Below are positions 59,581 through 64,000 of a stretch of 64,000 nt of DNA, one piece after another (within the stretch, counting starts at the first letter, position 1; each line of letters opens with the position of its first letter). The notes beneath the pieces are model-generated. The model did no database searches, was not told the origin of the DNA, and saw only the letters and a program-made list of their open reading frames with translations. Location: assembly GCA_041603235.1 (NCBI GenBank), contig JBFIES010000004.1, positions 124,001-188,000 of the forward strand. The letters run 5' to 3'. A program made the translations under genes and the position numbers. This DNA is from Panacagrimonas sp041603235 (GTDB lineage Bacteria; Pseudomonadota; Gammaproteobacteria; Nevskiales; Nevskiaceae).

Positions 59581-60242
59581 GTGAGCAGCTGTCAGTGCCC
59601 CAGCCAGGCAAGACAGGTCGAGGCATCATTGCCGGACCTGTCGGCATGCTTGAATGCATGGTTTCTGTGCCGGCACTGACTCCCAGGGGTATCGCAGTGA
59701 CCTGCCATCCACACCCGCTGCATGGTGGTGCAATGGGGAACAAGGTGGTCTATGCACTGGATGCGGTCGCCCAGAAATTGGGAATGGCGACAGCGCGATT
59801 CAATTTTCGCGGAGTGGGCGCAAGCCAGGGCGAACATGACAACGCACAAGGTGAGATTGATGACTGCCTGAGTGTTGTCGAGTGGATGCGCAGCAGCTTT
59901 CCAGGGCAGCCTCTGCTGCTGTCGGGCTTTTCGTTCGGAGCCTACGTCGCCTTGGCGGCCGCGCATCGTGCCGGCCCGAAGGTATTGGTGAGCGTGGCGC
60001 CTCCATTTGGCCGCTATTTTGCGCGTGATATGGATCCGCCTCACCCCGAGTGCCCCTGGCTTGTTGTTCATGCACGCGACGACGATGTGGTCGACTTTTC
60101 CGAAACCCAGTCCGCACTCGCACAGTACAAGCCTGGTCCCATGGTTACTTCGATGGAGCAAGGAGGGCATTTCTTCCACGGGCGGCTGCAAGATATTCGG
60201 GATGCGGTGAGCCCCTTTATTGAGAGCCACTGGCCCACGTGA
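59577..60242 (+). CDS. Alpha/beta hydrolase (COG2945-like)
   Basis: A 221-residue serine hydrolase of the small dienelactone-like group. HPHPLHGGAMGNKVV is the oxyanion-loop segment, RFNFRGVGASQGEHD follows, the nucleophile is in SGFSFGAYVAL, then HARDDDVVDF (acid) and GGHFFHG (base). The substrate is unknown. The start MSEQLSVPQ is set by the ATGA overlap with the SH3 gene. About 80 bases separate it from the next gene. Confidence 0.88.
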   Translation: MSEQLSVPQPGKTGRGIIAGPVGMLECMVSVPALTPRGIAVTCHPHPLHGGAMGNKVVYALDAVAQKLGMATARFNFRGVGASQGEHDNAQGEIDDCLSVVEWMRSSFPGQPLLLSGFSFGAYVALAAAHRAGPKVLVSVAPPFGRYFARDMDPPHPECPWLVVHARDDDVVDFSETQSALAQYKPGPMVTSMEQGGHFFHGRLQDIRDAVSPFIESHWPT

Positions 60243-60324
60243 GCTACCAGTCTGGTTCGGACATGAAGTCGGGCGGCCTGGACCGTTACACTGTTGCCAT
60301 TATCCAGTTCCGGCGGAGGCCCTC

Positions 60325-61053
60325 ATGCGATTGAAGCCCCTGATCTTGGCGATCAGTTTTTCGTATCTGATTCCAACGGCGGCGCACGCCCTGGAGTTCG
60401 ACTTCGAATTTCTTCCGAATCCGCAGCAGGAAGATTTTCGCTCTGTCGCTGAGGATATTGCCGCGGTACTCAACAGCAAATCCTTGTCCCCCGCAGAGAC
60501 CAACGGCACGATCGGGTTCGCATTTGGTGCCTTTGCTTCCTACGTGCCGACCGAAGATGCCGATGCCTGGGGTCGCTTGATAGGCGAATCACTGGACGAG
60601 GTCGGCATGGTCGGTGTGAGTGCCGAGAAAGGCCTGCCATTCGGCATCGAGGCAGGGGCCAGTTATGGTTGGGTACCAGGCGCAGACGCGCGGATTATTG
60701 GGCTCAATCTGAAGTACGAGATTCTGGAAGGCGGCATCGCGACACCAGCGATCAGTCTGCGAGGCAGTTATTCCAGTCTGAGCGGCATCGACGAGATAGA
60801 TTACGACTCGCGAGGCGTTGATCTGTCCATTTCCAAGGGAATCGGTCCGCTCACGCCTTATGCGGGTGTGGGTTACGTATGGTCGGACTTCGAAATCCAG
60901 GACCCGGTACTGGTTCCGCTGGAAGATGAGTCTGTCGATGAGGCTCGTTTTTTCGTTGGCGCTCGCCTGTCTGCTCTGTTCGGAATCACCCCTGAGTTTG
61001 AGAGAGTGGGTGACCGCAATGCATTCAACCTGAGAATCGGTTTCACGTTCTGA
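60325..61053 (+). CDS. Small outer-membrane beta-barrel protein, unknown function
   Basis: A 242-residue protein with a signal peptide (ILAISFSYLIPTAAHALE) and amphipathic strands in the rest, ending Asn-Leu-Arg-Ile-Gly-Phe-Thr-Phe, with the terminal Phe that guides barrel insertion. Strand-like parts include ISLRGSYSSLSG, LTPYAGVGYVWSDF and ARFFVGARLSALFG. It resembles 8-stranded OMP-beta-barrel proteins but I do not recognise the family. The start is set by GGAGG at 60315-60319; upstream in-frame codons lack one. Confidence 0.78.
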   Translation: MRLKPLILAISFSYLIPTAAHALEFDFEFLPNPQQEDFRSVAEDIAAVLNSKSLSPAETNGTIGFAFGAFASYVPTEDADAWGRLIGESLDEVGMVGVSAEKGLPFGIEAGASYGWVPGADARIIGLNLKYEILEGGIATPAISLRGSYSSLSGIDEIDYDSRGVDLSISKGIGPLTPYAGVGYVWSDFEIQDPVLVPLEDESVDEARFFVGARLSALFGITPEFERVGDRNAFNLRIGFTF

Positions 61054-61054
61054 C

Positions 61055-61501
61055 ATGCCTTTAAGGAAATGGCTCAGCCAACTGACTGCAGATTCCAGAC
61101 CGCGCGGTGAGACGGCGCCGCCAAGAGAGCTGGCCATCGCGATTCTGCTGATCGAATGCGCGCGTGCAGACTTCGATCATTCCAGTGACGAGATTGAAGT
61201 TGTGCGAAATGCGCTGAGCCAGCATTTCGGCATATCTGCCTCGGAAGTGGATCAGATGATTTCAGACGCCGGTAACGCTGCGTCCGACGCCGTTTCTCTG
61301 CATGGCCCGGTCTCGCGCCTCAATGAGACGCTGAGTGCGCCAGAGAAGCGCGGCTTGATCGAAACGCTGTGGCGCGTCGCAATGGCTGATGGGCGCATCG
61401 ATGCGCACGAAGAACATCTATTACGACAAATTGCGGATTTGTTGTTTGTTCCTCATGCCGAATTCATTCAGGCCAAGCTTGCGGTGACTGAACCGCAATG
61501 A
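61055..61501 (+). CDS. TerB-family protein
   Basis: A 148-residue, mostly helical protein with the TerB pattern: LAIAILLIECARADFDHSSDE, an acidic centre, and RVAMADGRIDAHEEHLLRQIADLL near the C-terminus. TerB-like proteins bind metal through such acidic helices. Whether tellurite is involved cannot be told. It starts two bases after the barrel gene and overlaps the sensor kinase by 4 bp (ATGA), which suggests coordinated expression. Confidence 0.88.
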   Translation: MPLRKWLSQLTADSRPRGETAPPRELAIAILLIECARADFDHSSDEIEVVRNALSQHFGISASEVDQMISDAGNAASDAVSLHGPVSRLNETLSAPEKRGLIETLWRVAMADGRIDAHEEHLLRQIADLLFVPHAEFIQAKLAVTEPQ

Positions 61502-64000
61502 GCGAACCCGGCCAGAGCGTTCACTCAAACTGGTCAATTCGGTCCAAATTGCTGGCCGCATTCGGGGCGCAGATCGTACTGTTGCTGGTCGGTTGTATCG
61601 CGTTCGTGTGGACGCAGCAGCAGTTGCGAGAATCGCGTAGTGCAACCGGTAAAGCATCCGATGTAATTGCCCTGATTCAGCAGATTCGAGCTGACAGTTT
61701 TGAGCAGGTTGCCGGCCTGCGTGCCTATGCAGTGACCGGACACAAGACCTATCTGGATGCCAATCTGGCTGGTCGCGATGACTACACCAGATCATTGCAA
61801 CAACTAGAAAGAGCCACGGTCGCGGACGCCGCGCAACAGACCCGGGTGGTCAAGCTGGCGCAGCTCCTTGGAGATTGGCGCGACCAGATCGCTGATCCTG
61901 CACTGCGTGCGGCCCGGGACAGGGGCGATCTCGCTCAGAGCTCCGAGATACTGACCAGCCACAAAGCTGAAGTCATTCTGCAACGCGGCATGTCCTTACT
62001 CCAGGAGATGCTGGACGTGCATAAAACCAGGTTGGCCAAGCTCCAGCAGCAGACCGACCGTTTTGCCGACATCATGCTGGCTCTTATTGTTGCCCTGGTT
62101 GCAGTCGGACTACTGCTGGGCTTTTTTGCCGGGCGGTCTCTGCAAGGCCTTATTGCGACGCCCCTGCAGAAACTTGCCGAACTCGTGCCGCAGTTGGCCC
62201 AGGGCGAGAACAGCGAGATTCCCTATACGCATCGTGATGATGAAGTTGGAGCGCTGGCCTCGGGTTTTGTTCGCTTCCGTGATACCAGTATTGAGCAGCG
62301 CCGGCTGGGATGGGTGCGCGAGCATTCCTCGAAACTAATCAGTGTTTTGCAGACTGCCGATACCGAAGCCGAGTTTGGGCAGATCCTGTTGCAGGAGCTC
62401 TGCGTGGCGGTCGATGCGGGCTACGGACTGGCCTACGGCTGGGATGAAAGGTCCGAACAACTTGCCTGGCGTGCGAGCTACGGCGTGGCTGAGGAATCGG
62501 TCAGAGGAAGTCGTTTCGAGCGCGGCGAAGGCTTGATCGGCGAGGCCATGGCGGAGAACAAGCTCATCGAATTGAGCACCGTTCCGCCCGGCTATCAGAA
62601 TATAGTTTCGGGACTCGGCGTTGCGGTCCCGGCTGCCCTTGTTTTTGTGCCTCTGAGTGCGCGGGGGCGTGTCGTTGCAGTGCTGGAGCTAGGTCTGGTC
62701 GAAGTGCTTGATCAGAGAAAGCGGGAGCTGATGGACCAGGTTCGCGTGACCGTAGCGTTGGCATGGGAAGCGCTGTCGCGCAGCCTGCGAACCCGCGAAC
62801 TGCTACGCGAAAGTCAGGCGCAATCAGAAGAATTGCAGGCTTCAGAAGAGGCTCTGCGGGTCCAGCAGGAGCAGTTGCGTTCGGTCAATGAAGCGCTGAG
62901 CAGACGCTCTGAGCAGCTTGAAGCACAGGGGCGTCAACTCAAGTCATCCGAAGAGAACCTGCGTGCACAGACAGAAGAGTTGCGCAGTATCAACGCGGCA
63001 ATGGAGGAGAACACCGAAGCCTTGCGACTACGCCAATCGGAACTCGAAGCGGCGCGTATTTCCGAGAAGAGGCGTGCTGTCCAGTTGGAACAGGCCAGCC
63101 GCTACAAGAGCGAGTTTCTCGCCAATATGTCGCATGAGTTGCGCACGCCCCTGAATTCGATGCTCATCCTTTCCAAGACGCTGGCGGATAATCCTGATCA
63201 GCATCTGGACTCTGAAGAAGTCGAATCCGCGAGGATCATTCACGATAGCGGTCAAAGCTTGCTGCAATTGATCAACGACATTCTCGATCTGTCGAAGGTT
63301 GAAGCGGGCAAGATGGATTTCGAATCAGAAGACGTGAATATCCAGGAAGCCTTGTCAGGCCTGGTAAAGCGCTTCAATCCATTGGCGACGGAGAAAGGTC
63401 TGGAATGTTCTCTTCGAATCAATGACAACGCTCCGGCCAGTATCCACACGGATCCCAAGCGGCTGCTTCAGGTCATGACGAACCTGCTGTCAAACGCTTT
63501 CAAGTTTACCGAACAGGGCAAAGTGGAAATATGCGTGTCGGGTGTCGACGGCGGCGTTGCCTTGGAGGTTCGGGATAGCGGGATCGGGATTCCTAAAGAT
63601 CATCTTCAGCGTGTGTTTGAAGCTTTTGAACAGGCAGAAAGTGGAACCAGCCGGCGTTTCGGAGGTACAGGTCTGGGTTTGTCCATCGTCAATGGAATAA
63701 CGACCCGCCTTGGTGGAGCCGTTCGAGTCAGTAGCGTGGAAGGGCAGGGTTCGGCTTTCACGGTGTACTTGCCTTTGCATCGCGATGATGGCGTGCCAGC
63801 GGCAGCAAACTGCAGCGATGATGCGGTGCGCATCAAATCCAGTATCGAGACGTATGACGGCGAAGGCAATGCGGATTTGAAGGCCGCGCCCGGTGCAAGA
63901 CGTTCGCCTGAGCCCAAAACGCCGGGGCAACAGCTTCCAATGAACGAGGACAAACTCGAGCGCATCGATAACGACGATATGGAAGGTATCGTTCTGATCG
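61498..64000 (+). CDS. Sensor histidine kinase (CHASE3-HAMP-GAF-HisKA-HATPase), cut by the right edge
   Basis: At least 834 residues; the frame is open to the end of the window. A first membrane helix (about 22-42) leads to a periplasmic helical CHASE3-like domain, a second helix (about 196-220), HAMP, and a GAF-like domain (about 290-420). A long coiled coil rich in Gln, Glu and Ser follows (SEELQASEEALRVQQEQL). Then come the phospho-acceptor His546 in FLANMSHELRTPLNS and an ATPase domain with NLLSNAFKFTEQG, DSGIGIP and GGTGLGLSI. After about residue 770 the sequence is a linker and then starts what may be a receiver domain, so a hybrid kinase is likely. No response regulator is visible. Confidence 0.9.
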   Translation, partial: MSEPGQSVHSNWSIRSKLLAAFGAQIVLLLVGCIAFVWTQQQLRESRSATGKASDVIALIQQIRADSFEQVAGLRAYAVTGHKTYLDANLAGRDDYTRSLQQLERATVADAAQQTRVVKLAQLLGDWRDQIADPALRAARDRGDLAQSSEILTSHKAEVILQRGMSLLQEMLDVHKTRLAKLQQQTDRFADIMLALIVALVAVGLLLGFFAGRSLQGLIATPLQKLAELVPQLAQGENSEIPYTHRDDEVGALASGFVRFRDTSIEQRRLGWVREHSSKLISVLQTADTEAEFGQILLQELCVAVDAGYGLAYGWDERSEQLAWRASYGVAEESVRGSRFERGEGLIGEAMAENKLIELSTVPPGYQNIVSGLGVAVPAALVFVPLSARGRVVAVLELGLVEVLDQRKRELMDQVRVTVALAWEALSRSLRTRELLRESQAQSEELQASEEALRVQQEQLRSVNEALSRRSEQLEAQGRQLKSSEENLRAQTEELRSINAAMEENTEALRLRQSELEAARISEKRRAVQLEQASRYKSEFLANMSHELRTPLNSMLILSKTLADNPDQHLDSEEVESARIIHDSGQSLLQLINDILDLSKVEAGKMDFESEDVNIQEALSGLVKRFNPLATEKGLECSLRINDNAPASIHTDPKRLLQVMTNLLSNAFKFTEQGKVEICVSGVDGGVALEVRDSGIGIPKDHLQRVFEAFEQAESGTSRRFGGTGLGLSIVNGITTRLGGAVRVSSVEGQGSAFTVYLPLHRDDGVPAAANCSDDAVRIKSSIETYDGEGNADLKAAPGARRSPEPKTPGQQLPMNEDKLERIDNDDMEGIVLI

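Noticed and set aside
1..64000. CRISPR arrays, tRNA genes and insertion sequences
   Set aside because: I found no regularly spaced direct repeats, no cloverleaf-like GTTCGANTC T-loop with acceptor ends, and no transposase frames or terminal inverted repeats.

Overview
The window looks like a 64 kb piece of chromosome from an environmental Gammaproteobacterium, roughly 58-60% G+C by eye. The taxonomic markers are two conserved blocks on opposite strands. One is kdsD-kdsC-lptC-lptA-lptB-rpoN-hpf-ptsN-hprK-rapZ (45.3-52.8 kb). The other is an ABC-2 exporter-ibaG-murA-hisG-hisD block (39.9-32.3 kb). Free-standing HprK, short-form HisG and a TgpA/MoxR/DUF58 cluster fit a lineage such as Nevskiales, Xanthomonadales or Chromatiales better than Enterobacterales, but this placement is inference. 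I saw no tRNA, rRNA, IS element, prophage or CRISPR array.

Layout. 0-2.2 kb: a membrane/disulfide-oxidoreductase fusion protein on the minus strand. 2.3-4.3 kb: leuA with a possible leucine-rich leader peptide. 4.3-8.5 kb: a GNAT protein, a family-4 uracil-DNA glycosylase, rimI, an MFS transporter and a sulfotransferase-like gene of lower G+C. 8.5-15.3 kb (minus): tgpA, DUF58, MoxR ATPase and valS. 15.5-17.8 kb: an APS-reductase-type cysH converging on a TpsB-like barrel gene with no visible signal peptide. 18.3-27.7 kb: an HD-GYP response regulator, then a six-gene dedicated TonB system (DUF3450, long ExbB, ExbB, ExbD, TonB, TPR-DUF1329 fusion), then a converging diguanylate cyclase. 28-32.3 kb (minus): a MacB/DevBCA-type ABC exporter downstream of hisD. 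32.3-39.9 kb (minus): hisD, hisG, a prolyl oligopeptidase, murA, ibaG and an ABC-2 exporter. 40-45.3 kb: a photolyase, a beta-helix/di-haem cytochrome fusion lipoprotein and a sirtuin. 45.3-55.2 kb: Kdo and LPS-transport genes, rpoN, hpf and a regulatory PTS. 55.2-64 kb: an acyl-CoA ligase, an SMP-30-like protein, TatD, then a same-strand run (SH3 protein, hydrolase, small outer-membrane barrel, TerB) ending in a sensor kinase cut by the right edge.

How the genes work together. The kds, lpt and ibaG-murA genes form an envelope-building hub. Downstream of rpoN lies a phosphotransfer relay (EI, HPr, EIIA-Ntr, EIIA-Man) with an HPr kinase and RapZ but no sugar permease in view, so it is probably regulatory. 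The most unusual material is the TonB locus, whose last gene fuses a TPR domain to DUF1329. Other multi-domain fusions are VTT/TMEM64 plus pyridine-nucleotide disulfide oxidoreductase, and beta-helix plus SO2930-type di-haem cytochrome. Three strong intrinsic terminators (19.9, 44.5 and 50.7 kb) and a good sigma-70 promoter before rpoN help define transcription units.
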